DNA of 64,000 nt, taken from assembly GCA_032622095.1 (NCBI GenBank), contig CP136061.1, positions 93,185,345 to 93,249,344 of the forward strand, written 5' to 3'. The notes beneath the pieces were generated by a model. It was not told the DNA's origin. It made no database searches and saw only the letters and a list, made by a program, of their open reading frames with translations. How positions within the stretch are numbered: position 1 is the first letter of the stretch; every line of letters begins with the position of its first letter. The position numbers were made by a program, and so were the translations under genes. Below, piece after piece: positions 1-12,255 of the stretch. The DNA comes from Siphonodentalium dalli (lineage: Eukaryota; Mollusca; Scaphopoda; Gadilida; Siphonodentaliidae).

Positions 1-145
1 GTAGTTCCACCTGTAGCGATGCTACCGAAATGTGCCTGTAACGAACATGCATTTATCTCGCAAGCACTCGAAACCTCATTATGCCCGAGCAAAATTCCCA
101 TTCCGAGCGGTAGAAGATCCGATTCCGCGATAAATTTGCCTTTAA

Positions 146-637
146 CCCTTTCAGTGCCAAGTCCGATTTTTTGTATCAAACCCATATACCCTGTACCAAT
201 GCATTCTCTTATATATGCGAGTCGACCATAGGTCGCCTCTCATATATAAGAGAATGCATTGGCCTAACAATTTGTAATCATTTGTTATTATTTTTTACAA
301 TTTTAATAATTGTTTTCTTATATTCTTTAACTCTTTCAGTGCCAGACTTATTTTGTAGGGTTAGTGCCAGGGAATCTTACGTTTTTCATGGGCATCATAA
401 TTATTACTATGAATACTTGGTGATAGTTATGAGTTATAACATGCCCCCTAAGGTTTTATCCAGTTTGTTTATAAATTCGCTATAGCATGTTTAAGCATAA
501 CCAAAAAAATTTCAACCCAAAAATTAAAAAACAATCTAAAAAAAACAGATTTTATTTTTTATATATTTTTTTTTTTAGGGCCAATTTTACAGACCGTAAA
601 TTAGGGCCGATGAGATCGGCCCCTGGCACTGAAAGGG
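146..637. mobile_element. TTAA-flanked piggyBac-like miniature element, family CCCTTTCAGTGCC
   Basis: The element begins CCCTTTCAGTGCC at 146-158 and ends with the exact inverse GGCACTGAAAGGG at 625-637. It is flanked by TTAA on both sides (142-145 and 638-641). A TTAA target duplication with CCC/GGG ends is the hallmark of the piggyBac superfamily; no transposase is encoded, so this is a non-autonomous element. A second internal start, TTAA then CTCTTTCAGTGCC, lies at 327-343. The copy may therefore be two nested or tandem insertions. It carries the 67-bp hairpin at 196-262. The open frames here are chance. The family call is inference from ends and target only. Confidence 0.75.
196..262. 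repeat. 67-bp hairpin cassette, copy 1
   Basis: Near-perfect palindrome with arms CCAATGCATTCTCTT and AAGAGAATGCATTGG. Its centre GTCGACC-ATA-GGTCGCC gives the hairpin a direction, called orientation a here. This copy sits in the CCCTTTCAGTGCC element. Confidence 0.85.
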
Positions 638-641
638 TTAA

Positions 642-1114
642 AATGATATATCATTTACCGTGCACGTGCATGATAGAAAAGGGTAAACTGGTGATACGAT
701 CATTTAATGCATTGTTTACAAACATGTTTTGATAGCGCGACAAATCGAAATTCTCTGGAAAACAAGGCTTTTGTTTACTAATAAATCTAGTTGCTTTGAC
801 ATTCAACTGACCTCTCATATACGATTGTTTGATATAATCATACCTGGGAAAGGCTATACCCTCTATTCTCATACACGCACATTGTCCATTTTGCCTAATT
901 CGAAAACATACACGCAAGAAAACTCCCGCCCCACGATTCTGGCGTAAAGTCCGTTACAGAAGATTCCAAAACAGCATCACCCCAAATTCCCAACCAATAT
1001 CCCAAGCTGTTTTGGCCGAGAAGACTTGTCTGGCTATTGGCCAGTCAATATGAAGAATCAAGTGAAAATAACTTTTGCCGTTATTGTTACTAGATTAAAA
1101 GTGAAAATCATAAA
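642..1114. other. No gene; decayed copy of the 59.8-kb element end
   Basis: No gene is visible. From about 868 to 1032 the sequence resembles the right end of the Mutator-like element at 59830-60995. The shared words, in the same order, are ACTCCCGCC, CAATATCCCAAGCTG and GAGAAGACTTG. It looks like an old, decayed copy. The match was made by eye and the boundaries are approximate. Confidence 0.4.
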
Positions 1115-1150
1115 TGAGAGAGAGAGAATGAGAGAGAGAGGGAGAGAGAG
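1115..1150. repeat. (GA)n microsatellite
   Basis: Imperfect GAGAGA tract with AT and G interruptions. Confidence 0.85.
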
Positions 1151-3097
1151 TAGGGATGTAGAGAGAAGAGGTCACAAACAGCCTACAATACAGTCAAGTT
1201 ACGCAGGTTGAAAATAAGTAGCATCGTGAGATCAAGATTACGGGAAATAAACCACATAGCCAATTCATTTTGGAAGTTTTTGTTCGGATATTGATCAATT
1301 CTTATCAATAATGAGTATTATATGAGATAAGGAAACTGTGAATGTACATGTATTCATGGAATATGCAACATGACGCCAGCTTTCCTCGGCAAAAAGCCAA
1401 AATTAGAAGTGACTGAAAACGATAAAAATGCAGATAACAAGTTAAAACAACGACTATGGCTGGTTGGTGACTTATTATATGAACATTTCCAAAAGGAACT
1501 ACTCATCAATGAGTATTTAGTAAGGAGACGATTTAAACAACACCAATCAATGTGTTATATATTATTAGTTATCTTCGACAATATCGGATAACATGGAGAT
1601 CTAATATCTGGAGCCGTTGGGTACAAAAAGAGACATCCAGGTATTAAATCTCCATTAATCTTCCACGATGTTGCCGGATATAACGATGTTGCCCCTCCCC
1701 CCACCCCAACAATAACCATATCGCCTTAATTTAAGTGTGCTTTTCATATAGGTTCTCAGATTAATTCACACAAATAAGAATAATTCAGTAGCCGACCTAT
1801 GGATCCGGCGTCAGGTGACGCCAAACTTGGCGTGTTAGAGCAACGTCATCTGCACGATTGGTGGAAACTGCGTTCAAGGGTCATTCATATACCCCCGATG
1901 TTCTACGTGCTCATTTTCACGTTTCGCAAACGTTCTCTTATACCCTGCTGTCAAGGGTGGCGGGCACATGGTGATTTAAACGTGGCATTATAGCCAATGA
2001 GATTGTTAGTTAACAACCGGATGTGGGACAAAGTATTAATATAGCACACATCAATATTTATGGTGCGAACACGACAACAAGGAGTTGCCATAACATCGAT
2101 CAAACTCATCAGTTCCCCAGATAATTCTTACATGGAACAAATACCAACTCATTCCACGGCAGCCGCCAACAGGAAGTCACGATTCGTCTCATTGTCTTCC
2201 GTTCACTCGTACCGAACGCACCGTTACTTCCGTGATAGCAGAGGTGGCCCTGGGAAATGCTCGGGAAATTCCGTTCAATGTGAATTGAAAAGTAAGACAC
2301 GGAATTAACACTTAAGGGTAAGGTCAATGTTTACAGCCAAGTTTGAAAACCATTTTAGAGCACTCTTTCCAGACATTGCAAAATATCAAGAGCGTTTACA
2401 TCATAAACGTTTAAAATAGGTGAACAAATTCCATGATTTCGTTAAGCGTTCTCGGAATTGTATATGAAGTATGTATGTTTATAATTCGTGTATACTATAC
2501 TCTTCAAAAGATAAGCGCCAACCTACATTATATATGTACATCCTACAACCAATCGTTATTCCATATAGTCGCAAACTTCTGGGAACGACTGACTTCCAAT
2601 TCATGGATGACAATGAGATGCCTCTTTGCGACACAGTTAAGAAATCCTAACGGTCTCCTGGCTCCATGCAGACCCTCTCCTTCAGAGGCGGAATTTTTTT
2701 GGATAACACACGAAACTTGTCAGTTGCACAATGTATCTATGAACTTTTAAGTCTCGTGTTAAGCGGCCTATACTACAAATATGTAGATATTTGAAATAAA
2801 ATAAGATAAAATGACCGATTTATACATAGCCATATATTAAAGCCTAGAATTGATTAAGTTGAATTTGATCGCGCTGAAGTGCTTTTTATCTGCCTGAATT
2901 TGAATAACAGAGAATATGCTGATGTGACAGCAGACAGATTACAGCGAAACGCATCGTTGCCCCTATGATTGACCCGATCTACCAGCTGATACATTTGTCA
3001 ATAAACACAGTTATCAAATTGATTATTGGCCACTACTAAACAACCTAGATTGATGAATAAAACAAAAGCGCTGATTTATAGGATGCAGGTAACAGCT
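1151..3097. other. No recognisable feature
   Basis: AT-rich sequence with stops in all frames at short intervals. A short frame at about 2559-2660 (+) reads SRKLLGTTDFQFMDDNE before a stop. It looks protein-like but matches nothing I recognise. Confidence 0.5.
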
Positions 3098-3697
3098 CCA
3101 AGGCCGCTTTCACAGATCTGCGACTGACGCATACAGTAATATTCCGCGCGGATATCACTTTCACAGGACTGATACCAACGTTGCGTTTAACGCATGCGGT
3201 TATATGCATATACCGTATATAATCAACAAAATGAGTTTCATACATTAGTGAACTGGCCAGAAGATAGTCAGGTAAATGTTGGATTCGATCTATCTCTAGT
3301 CAAGTGAGAATATGGATCTTCATACACTACTAGATCCTACATAAACTTTGCTCTCAGTTTTTGCTACTGTGCTGACTAACTTGTGATTAGCTGTTATCTG
3401 CGGGCTTTCATGTGTGGTAAGCAGAAGTTATAGAAGGACTCCGGATCGAACTCGTCAAATTTCCTCCACTTCACCCAGCCATCGTCATGTTGTTGTGATG
3501 TTGACTGGACCTTCGTATGTGCCTTTGACTTTGACGCTGTTAAACGTAACCGATTTGTTTTAATCGGATGCGTTTAAATGCGTCAGCCGCAACCCTGTGA
3601 AAACGCCAGTGTTATATGTTTGGTTTGAAACGTTGCGCATAACGCATGCGTTGACCGCATGTGTCAACCGCAAGTCTGTGAAAACAGCTTTACACTC
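3098..3697. mobile_element. Miniature inverted-repeat element with subterminal repeats
   Basis: The left end contains CGCTTTCACAGATCTGCG-ACTGACGCAT (about 3103-3130). The right end, inverted, contains GTTTTCACAGACTTGCG-GTTGACACAT. The motif TTTCACAG..TGCG..TGACGCAT recurs just inside both ends (around 3160-3200 and 3570-3620), as in hAT-like miniature elements with subterminal transposase sites. I cannot define a target duplication, so the superfamily is a guess. No coding capacity. Confidence 0.5.
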
Positions 3698-3699
3698 CC

Positions 3700-4030
3700 A
3701 AACTGTTGATTTCGCACGAAACCAAATGGGGTTTGAACCTTGTCACAGCTATGGAACCCATTTTGATTTTGATCAAACCCAACAAAAAGTTTGATCAAAA
3801 CTAAATCTTCAAAACCAAGTTTTGTTTTCACAACAACCATTCTGGTTTTGATAGATTGGTTTTGATCAAAGGCAGATCAAGTTTTGTGATCAAAACCAAA
3901 TTTGCCATATCTGTGACAAAATGCTAGAAACCAAAATTGGTTTAGATGATTTGGTTTTTATTAAAAACAAATTTTGTTCCGTTCCATATCTGTGACAAAA
4001 TGCCCAAAACTAAATTTGGTTTTAATCTCT
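3700..4030. repeat. Low-complexity CAAAACCAAAT quasi-palindromic tract
   Basis: Many alternating forms of GATCAAAACCAAAT and ATTTGGTTTTGATC in both orientations, with CCATATCTGTGACAAAATGC repeated at about 3904 and 3984. A related AAAATCAAT tract lies at 5938-6045. Nothing coding. Confidence 0.6.
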
Positions 4031-4561
4031 TATTCCAGTGATTTCATGAGCGCGCTGTCCTGTGCAATGTTCAGTCCAGTATATCCGTATCAAAGTTATA
4101 CTTCTATCGAAATGAACATATACTTTGCATATATAGCACGCATATATATTTAATTTTATTTGTAACAAAAATGCCAACAAGCTTAAGGAAATGAAAACTA
4201 TCGACGTGTGCTAACAGTATCAACCTAGATACATGCAATTCGAGTGTTTATATGTAGATGTCCAATTGTCCATATTAATTTCCTTTGATAGTCGGCATCT
4301 AGCTGTGTAGAGCAGTAACAAGAAGTGCCGGTTGGCATATTTGGTGAATATTGTGCTATTTTTTCTTTCTTGTATACATGTAGAATTATACAGCCCGGAA
4401 CAATTATGGTATCCTAAATGAACATTGAACATACTAGTTGGACATTGCTAAATACCGTGGTCTGTTTGCTACTTATATCATCTCCTGTGTTATCTCAGCG
4501 TCACACATCGTGCGTCTGATATAGCTTTTAACGTACATGTACTTCGAATAATAAGCGCATT
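4031..4561. other. No recognisable feature
   Basis: AT-rich, with no gene or repeat that I can support. Confidence 0.5.
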
Positions 4562-4618
4562 TATATGTGACCCGCCATATCAAACCCAGTCGTAAGTCGG
4601 GATTTGTTTTACCCTGTG

Positions 4619-4685
4619 CAAATGCATTCTCTTATATATGCGAGTCGACCATAGGTCGCCTCGCATATATAAGAGAATTCATTGG
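4619..4685. repeat. 67-bp hairpin cassette, copy 2
   Basis: Orientation a, inside the TGTGACCCGCC element. Both stem ends carry substitutions relative to the other copies. Confidence 0.8.
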
Positions 4686-4909
4686 CCTAACAATTTTTTA
4701 TCATTTTGTTTAAATAAATGTTTCTTACAATTTTTAGGACATAAAATAAAAAACATCTATTACCCTGCAGGGAGCCCCACACATATATAGAAGCATATAG
4801 AAGAGTGTCTGTCGTCTGCTCATGTTTGTCTGGGGCTCTGTATGGGTGAAGTTATAAAATTGTTAAAGAATACAAGACAAAATTATTAAAATTGTAAAAA
4901 ATTGTTAGG

Positions 4910-4976
4910 CCAATGCATTATCTTATATATGCGAGGCGACCTATGGTCGACTCGCATATATAAGAGAATGCATTGG
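4910..4976. repeat. 67-bp hairpin cassette, copy 3
   Basis: Opposite orientation (GGCGACC-TAT-GGTCGAC centre), 224 bp from copy 2. Each small hairpin therefore sits in one arm of the larger inverted repeat. Confidence 0.85.
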
Positions 4977-5093
4977 CTCAGGGTAAAAAAATCCCGACTT
5001 ACGACTGGATTTGATATGGCGGGTCACATATATGTATATGAGCAACATGAACTGCGCGTCGCTTTGTTTCTTCGGTTAAACGTTCTTATTTGC

Positions 5094-5252
5094 AACCGAA
5101 TGGCTCCGTACATCTGACGGATTGTGTTATATAAACACGAAGGAATTATCCGCGCATCTGTCAGGTTGTCAAAAACCGAATGGCTCCGTGCATCTGACGG
5201 ATTGTGTTATAAACACGAAGGAATTATCCGCGCATCTGTCATGTTGTCAAAT
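5094..5252. repeat. 80-bp unit, two tandem copies
   Basis: AACCGAATGGCTCCGT starts at 5094 and again at 5174. Both units continue through CATCTGACGGATTGTG and GAATTATCCGCGCATCTGTC. Confidence 0.85.
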
Positions 5253-6204
5253 ACGTAGCTGTAGCTGATGGCATCTCTGAGCGATGCCCGCATCTGAAAA
5301 AAGTTGGAAATGTAAGTTCTGATAAAATTGAATTCATTCAATATACATAAAATAAATATAATACATCAGGTTCAAAATACGTGTATATATCATGCATTTT
5401 AGAAGTAATTGTTTTATAACTTGCCTTGTTGTTTTGCCTTCGATTCATTTCAAAGAAAATTTCCGATAAAATATTTTCTGCAGGTCATTGTAAACTTTTC
5501 TGGATATGAATGTTCAAGCCCTTCGTTTAAAATGCGCGTACATGTATGTCTACGTTCTTTGTAGCGTACCCACCTGGTGTAAATCGGAAATGGTCATGGC
5601 GTGGAATAACAAAATAAATTTTAAGTTTGTAAATTATATGGCGCTTTATGTCTGACTCGGTAGACTATGAATATAAGACAAAGAAATAAATTTATCTTCC
5701 AACCACCTCCATCTGACCGTCCTCTATTATGCCAAACTTCAAATAAGCCTCATGTGGGTTATTGGATAAAGAAGTAGAGTGTGGGCATGTTGTTATGTAA
5801 CGGAACAGTTATGCTGCGAATTGCCTTAATCTGGCTCTATAAAATTAATTGGATAACAGATACCGATACTGTAGAAACATCTGTTCAAGTCCTCAAATAA
5901 CGCCGATTCAATCCCAAGATGAAATTAATCAATATCAGAATGATTGGCTCAAAACCAATTGTTATAGATCAAAATCAAAATAATTTGCTCAAAATCAATA
6001 GGTTTTTATCAAATTCAATGGGTTTTGATCACAATCAGTTAGGAATCAATAATGTTAACAATGTAGTGTAGTGAGCATTTTGATCATTCGTAGAACACCA
6101 TATAATGATTCATCTATAATTCGAAGGACAAATCGCATTTAGATAGGACGTGCATGGCGCTCTATTTACCGCGCACCCTGCATGACACTTAAATATCAAT
6201 TTCT
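5253..6204. other. No gene; includes an AAAATCAAT-rich tract
   Basis: Nothing coding seen. At 5938-6045 repeated forms of CAAAACCAATTG, GATCAAAATCAA and GGTTTTGATCA echo the tract at 3700-4030. Confidence 0.5.
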
Positions 6205-6310
6205 TCTATGCAGAGCGCACCAGTCATACTTCATTTCTGACTACGTAACCGACTGGGTACAGTTTATTGAAAAGTTCGGCATTCTATATTTAGCGCGGGA
6301 TTTTCCCCGA
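6205..6310. repeat. Dispersed repeat fragment related to 53.76 kb and 60.6 kb
   Basis: Shares GAGCGCACCAGTCATACTTC, TTTCTGACT and CTATATTTAGCGCGGG with 53763-53842. The same block lies inverted inside the Mutator-like element at about 60525-60640. Confidence 0.65.
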
Positions 6311-6784
6311 GACCACAACTTGAACTGGTAAACATTTACACGACATCTAATATGTATACATGTAGTAGGTCGGAAGTGCAAATCAGAAGGCTCCGTGCAT
6401 AATCTTCCCCTGATGATTAGAGGTACACAATCCGAGCCGATGGTCTCTGTATCATCAGATTCCAACAACAACAACATGTCTTCAAAAGACGCATTAGTTG
6501 TCAGAATCGATTAACTGCCAAAAAATAATGTTAACCAGTGTCAACTCTATCGTATAGAATTTTCCAAAGCGTGTTATATATCAAACATTTTGTTCAACGC
6601 AATTTGGTATCGAGAGTATATTGGTCGGCTCGTCGAATATTTGCCAGCCGCCAAATATTCAAGGTGCTGAAAATAACAGATTTCAAAAATCGATATTCGA
6701 TCACTTTGAGCTTTAGTGGGTGGGTTCTAGACTATAATAACATAATCGGTTACCCCCGGAGTGTCAAAGAAATAGTAATTTCGA
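6311..6784. repeat. Mostly unassigned; dispersed pair with 34.64 kb
   Basis: No gene. From about 6680 to 6784 the sequence parallels 34640-34735: both have ATCGATATT.GATCAC, GAGCTTT.GTGGGT, TTACCCCCG and AAGAAATAGTAATTT in order. This block lies immediately before the LINE ORF1 relic, so it could belong to that element's 5' region. Confidence 0.5.
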
Positions 6785-7690
6785 CTATATATCTTCAATA
6801 ATGACATATTCGGACAGAATGGACATGTTTGTACAAGTGAAGAACTGTTGTTAGACAGCCGGTTTGATGCATTCGAAAAGAAGCAGGATATGAAAATGGT
6901 CAAACACAAAGAAGACATAGAAAAACAACTAAGGAAAATTTAAAATTCTGTAAAAAAAATCAAGAAGAGTCTGGCTAAAAACGAAGACCAGTTAGATAAA
7001 TTGAGAGGAGAGATTGATTTCAACAAATTGGAAGCATGTATGAGAAAAACGGATAAAAGGGTCAAATATTTCGATGGGAAACAATAACAGAAAAACACAT
7101 CGAGGTATTGAATAACAAATAGCAAAACAAAAACTCGAAGCAGAGAAAACGCCACAGAGCTTGAGGAAGAAATAAACAACCTGGACAAGGAAATAACAAC
7201 GTACATGTGTATTTGGAAGAACATATGATAATGAATATACCAGAAAGTGAAAGATTCGATGAAACGGAAGCTAAAGAAGAAGATTGGGTAGCGATAAAGA
7301 AATGTGTACAACAAAATGGCAACGCGTGTCCTCTGAAGATATCCTATCGTTTGAGCGAATTGGTAACCGATAGTTGAACAAAAACAGACCCGTGAAATTT
7401 ACAACAAATTCTATAACAACTAGAACAAACATGATTCAAAATGCTGTAATATACAGTAGGGAAAAAAACAAAGCAACTACAAGTAAACACAACATTTATT
7501 TTAACAAAGAAATGACTACGGTAGCATTATCGAAACAATACGAACTTCGAGTGGAGCTAAAGGCGAAAATACAGATTTCGAACACGAATCTTCCATATCG
7601 AAGGAAACAGAATAGTGCAAGATAAACTGAAAACGGTAAAGCTGTATGAACACTATAGATTGAGACTAAAATGTAAATGATTGTTTTTAA
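6785..7690 (+). pseudogene. Broken LINE ORF1-like coiled-coil protein
   Basis: Conceptual translation gives a charged helical stretch rich in K and E (EELLLDSRFDAFEKKQDMK, then IEKQLRKI, KKIKKSLAKNEDQLDKLR, LEEEINNLDKEI). It is interrupted by stops and at least two frame changes. The later part (7374-7625) contains IYFNKEMTTVALSKQYELR followed by VELKAKI. A motif of this form, an N/H-x-D/E-M-T block followed by LR.ELK, is familiar from the RNA-binding C-terminus of coiled-coil ORF1 or gag-like proteins of invertebrate non-LTR elements. In a live element it would coat the transcript. No adjoining ORF2 follows, so this is a fragment. The family call rests on memory of the motif, with no search. 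Confidence 0.55.
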
Positions 7691-7725
7691 AGTGGGGACT
7701 AAGAATTGACCAGATCCGTTACTAA

Positions 7726-7756
7726 ATAAATTTGATTGATTGATGGATGGATTGTT
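7726..7756. repeat. (ATTG/ATGG)n short tract
   Basis: GATTGATTGATGGATGGATTG, just downstream of the ORF1 relic. It could be the 3' simple-sequence tail of that LINE. Confidence 0.5.
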
Positions 7757-9714
7757 AAAAGTGATGCCAGGAAGAAATATAGCATCTTTGTCGTCGATAA
7801 GAAAATTACAAGTTAGCATTAGTTTGCTCAGTGAATTTACCATTCGGAATGGCGCGTATAGAAAAAACAACCCAGTTCGTGGGTCGCCTTATGTGCGTGA
7901 TGGGAAATGGAAGAGAAACACGTCTGATCTAATATCTTAGATCGCCAATAAAGACACATATCAATAGGATGGGTATCAGCTGTTATCTTATTGGATGAGC
8001 AAACAGCTAGGACCACTTCCCCATTAATTTCGAAGTAACTACTCGCCATTTGACTAATCGATGTCTTTTTGTCTTCTTTCAAGTCTCTTTTTTATATATT
8101 TGTTTTGGACATCTATCATGTTTGTATCGGGTCGAAAGGCGCCCTCCCGTGTCATCGGAACTGTATGCAAATATTTACTGACTATTTGAAGACGAGAAAC
8201 GCAATGTTTCCATTGGTATGGATCGAATTTCTCACCAGCGACGACGCAACGCCCTCCTCCGGCAGACGTGGGAACTGACTCGCACGCTGTGATCTTATGA
8301 TTAAAAGTTCAGCAGAATTTGGAGGGTCATGGCGAACTCAGTGATGGTTACACTGGTCTAAATGTTTTCCATAGGCCTCAGTGTAAAAGTTTTAGCGAAT
8401 ACTGTTTACAATATAAATCAAAATTGTCTTTAAATCTGAAAGATTCACATTTGAGGAAACTTTTTATGCAAAACAATCATGTCCTTCTAACAGAGAATTC
8501 GCCTTTATATCTTGCGTTTTCGTAACTAGAACCGTACTAAAAACTAATGTCATATTTTAGACCTCACCACAAAATTATAACTTCACAACAAAGAGTTAAT
8601 TTTTGTGCCAATCATATGGAAGAGGTGTGATGTATTTTATGTGCAAAAAACACACAGTGCTATTGACCAATCAGGGCCCAGTGTCTATTTTATTTTCTCC
8701 TATATATTCATCCCGCATCCGCTATAGATGTCACTCCGAACTATATTTACACCAGTGTAACCTAAAAGGACAGCTCGCGTCCAACTTTGATCAACATTTT
8801 CGAGAGACGGAAATTTCAGACCTCCAATCCATCTTTCCATATGTGTCAATAAAATAATTAGTAGCAGTCACATTATTCCAATCAGCGAACTAGTCTGTCG
8901 TTTGCCGCATTGAAAACTCTGACGCAATCCTTGTCCATTCCAATATAGATATACATGTACATTTCCGATGTTAAATTGGCTGTTTTCAAACGACATGTTT
9001 TGTTGTCAAATAAACATTTTCGTGTCGTTCACAAACTGTTTTCATTCTCGAATCCCAGAATGTACAACTCAACAGGGTACGGTTATCTCCTAAATAAACT
9101 TATCTTATCTCATAAACTTATCTTATACATTATCGATAGTGGAGTGTTTATGCTGGAAGCCCGTTTGCTACTCGCTGATTAATGCTCTTATTCGGCAAAA
9201 TTAATTGATCTTTTGTTCATGATAGAAGTAAACAGCTTTGCCAGACAGCTTAATAGTGTGTGATCCCACGATAAGAATATGGGTTATCGCGATCTCTCGA
9301 TTTTTTTTATAAATTAGTTTTATCATCCATATATAGCATACAGTCCACTGGGGAAAAAACAGTATTAAAGAGTTTGGCGTATAAAGGTGTCATGGTATCA
9401 ATAGATTATTTCGAATATTCATTAGGAATAAGATCAATTCCTGGAGATTTATTCGCTTTCAAATTGCCAGTAGCCACTCTAATTTCATATATGGCAGGGA
9501 ATGTGAGCAGAATAAAACAGGGTCACCATTTTCGTTTCACGTAGAGGCCCTTGAAACAAGTGGAAACAAGTAGAAACAGACATCCCGCCCAGTGAAATTT
9601 TCATTGCAGTCCGTTTCAGAGTCAGTTTAGAAATCATCCTTTTCAACTTTCAGACCATGCTTGGTATTCCGTGCATTTGATGTTCACTCACAGTATACAA
9701 AATGGTGGATTTGT
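7757..9714. other. No recognisable feature
   Basis: About 2 kb with only short chance frames. No terminal repeats or tandem arrays were noticed. Confidence 0.5.
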
Positions 9715-10645
9715 TTGTCTAAATTGTTTTTTATTTTTCTGAGATCATGGAAACAGACGAAACAGAGGAAACAAACCATTCCCGAACAATATTAAGACTC
9801 GGGAGCAATTTTATTTCAAGTTGATTCAGTGGAAACATCACGAAACAAGCTGGGACAGTGGTAACACTATATATTTTTATTTAATTTTTTTTTTTTTTTT
9901 TTCTGATACGATGGAAACAGATGAAACAGAGGAAACAAACCATTCCCGAACAATATTAAGACTCGGGAACAATTTTATTTCAAGTTGATTCAGTGGAAAC
10001 ATCATGAAACAAGCTGGGACAGTGGTTACACTATATATTTTTATTTAATTTATTTTTTATTTTTTTTTTCGGATACGATGGAAACAGATGAAACAGAGGA
10101 AACAAACCATTCCCGAACAATATTAAGACTCGGGAGCAATTTATTTCAAGTTGATTCAGTGGAAACATCACGAAACAAGCTGGGACAGTGGTTACACTAT
10201 ATATTTTTTTTTTACTTTTTTTTTCTTTTTTTTTTTTTTCTGATACGATGGAAACAGATGAAACAGAGGAAACAAACCATTCCCGAACAATATTAAGACT
10301 CGGGGACAATTTTATTTCAAGTTGATTCAGTGCAAACATCATGAAACAAGCTGGGACAGTGGTAACACTATATATTTTTATTTAATTTATGTGTTTTTTT
10401 TCTTTCTGATACGATGGAAACAGATGAAACAGAGGAAACAACCCATTCCCGAACAATATTAAGACCCGGGAGCAATTTTATTTCAAGTTGATTCAGTGGA
10501 AACATCACGAAACAAGCTGGGACAGTGGTAACACTATATATTTTTATTTAATTTATGTTTTTTGTTTTTTTTCCTGATACGATGGAAACAGATGAAACAG
10601 AGGAAACAAACCATTCCCGAACAATATTAAGACTCGGGAGCAATG
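9715..10645 (+). repeat. 167-bp tandem array, direct half (about 6 units)
   Basis: The unit contains GATACGATGGAAACAGATG, CATTCCCGAACAATATTAAG, ACTCGGGAGCAATTTTATTT, GATTCAGTGGAAACATCACG and a T-rich tract of variable length. Unit starts are near 9745 (divergent), 9906, 10073, 10245, 10409 and 10575, so the period is 163-172 bp. Variation is mostly in the length of the poly-T. Open frames crossing it are by-products. Confidence 0.95.
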
Positions 10646-12255
10646 AATCAACTCGAAATATAATTGCTCCCGAGTCTTAATATTGTTCAGGAATGGTTTG
10701 TTTCCTCTGTTTCATCTGTTTCCATCGTATCAGGAAAAAAAACAAAAAAATAAATTAAATAAAAATATATAGTGTTACCACTGTCTCAGCTTGTTTCATG
10801 ATGTTTCCACTGAATCAACTTAAAACAAAATTGTTCCCGAGTCTTAATATTGTTCGGGAATGGTTTGTTTCCTCTGTTTCATCTGTTTTCATCGTATCAG
10901 AAAACAAAAACAAAAACATAAATTAAATAAAAATATATAGTGTAACCACTGTCCCAGCTTGTTTCGTGATGTTTCCACTGAATCAACTTGAAATAAAATT
11001 GCTCCCGAGTCTTAATATTGTTCGGGAATGGTTTGTTTCCTCTGTTTCATCTGTTTCCATCGTATCAGAAAAACAAAAAAAACATAAATTAAATAAAAAT
11101 ATTTAGTGTAACCACTGTCCCAGCTTGTTTCGTGATGTTTCCACTAAATCAACTTGAAATAAAATTGCTCCCGAGTCTTATTATTGTTCGGGAATGGTTT
11201 GTTTCCTCTGTTTCATCTGTTTCCATCGTATCAGAAAAAAAATAAAAAAATAAATTAAATAAAAATATATAGTGTAACCACTGTCCCAGCTTGTTTCGTG
11301 ATGTTTCCACTGAATCAACTTGAAATAAAATTGCTCCCGAGTCTTAATATTGTTCGGGAATGGTTTGTTTCCTCTGTTTCATCTGTTTCCATCGTATCAG
11401 AAAAAAAACAAAATAATAAATTAAATAAAAATATATAGTGTAACCACTATCCCAGCTTGTTTCGTGATGTTTCCACTGAATCAACTTGAAATAAAATTGC
11501 TCCCGAGTCTTAATATTGTTCGAGAATGGTTTGTTTCCTCTGTTTCATCTGTTTCCATCGTATCAGAGAAAAAAAAATTAAATAAAAATATATAGTGTAA
11601 CCACTGTCCCAGCTTGTTTCGTGATGTTTCCACTGAATCAACTTGAAATAAAATTGCTCCCAAGTCTTATTATTGTTCGGGAATGGTTTGTTTCCTCTGT
11701 TTCATCTGTTTCCATCGTATCAGAAAAAAAACCAAAAAATAAATTAAATAAAAATATATAGTGTAACCACTGTCCCAGCTTGTTTCGTGATGTTTCCACT
11801 GAATCAACTTGAAATAAAATTGCTCCCGAGTCTTAATATTGTTCGGGAATGGTTTGTTTCCTCTGTTTCATCTGTTTCCATCGTATCAGAAAAAAAACCA
11901 AAAAATAAATTAAATAAAAATATATAGTGTAACCACTATCCCAGCTTGTTTCGTGATGTTTCCACTGAATCAACTTGAAATAAAATTGCTCCCGAGTCTT
12001 AATATTGTTCGGGAATGGTTTGTTTCCTCTGTTTCATCTGTTTCCATCGTATCAGAAGAAAAAAATATTTAAATAAAAATATATATTGTAACCACTGTCC
12101 CAGCTTGTTTCGTGATGTTTCCACTGAATCAACTTGAAATAAAATTGTTCCCGAGTCTTAATATTGTTCGGGAATGGTTTGTTTCCTCTGTTTCATCTGT
12201 TTCCATCGTATCAGAAAAAGAAGAAAAAAACATAAATTAAATAAAAATATATAGT
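10646..12255 (-). repeat. 167-bp tandem array, inverted half (about 10 units)
   Basis: The same unit as 9715-10645, read on the other strand. Ten copies of CCATCGTATCAG occur between 10722 and 12215 at intervals of about 160-170 bp. The array ends abruptly at about 12255. Together the two halves form a palindrome with arms of at least 0.9 kb. Confidence 0.95.

Larger units (their letters stand above)
4566..5028. mobile_element. Miniature element with 38-bp terminal repeats, family TGTGACCCGCC
   Basis: The ends TGTGACCCGCCATATCAAA and its inverse form terminal inverted repeats of about 38 bp, with one mismatch (AACCC against AATCC). TATA flanks both sides (4562-4565 and 5029-5032), a likely 4-bp target duplication. 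Inside are two copies of the 67-bp hairpin cassette in opposite orientations. Between them is a smaller inverted pair, GAGCCCCACA and TGTCTGGGGCTC, near 4770 and 4830. The termini are unrelated to those of the TTAA families that carry the same hairpin. No transposase. Confidence 0.75.

Noticed and set aside
6940-7314. 124-codon minus frame rich in Phe and Ser
   Set aside because: It is the antisense of the A/K-rich LINE ORF1 relic; the composition explains the lack of stops.
9985-11663. Frames of 60-103 codons in the 167-bp array
   Set aside because: They run through poly-T tracts and repeat units, are not conserved between units, and have no protein-like composition.
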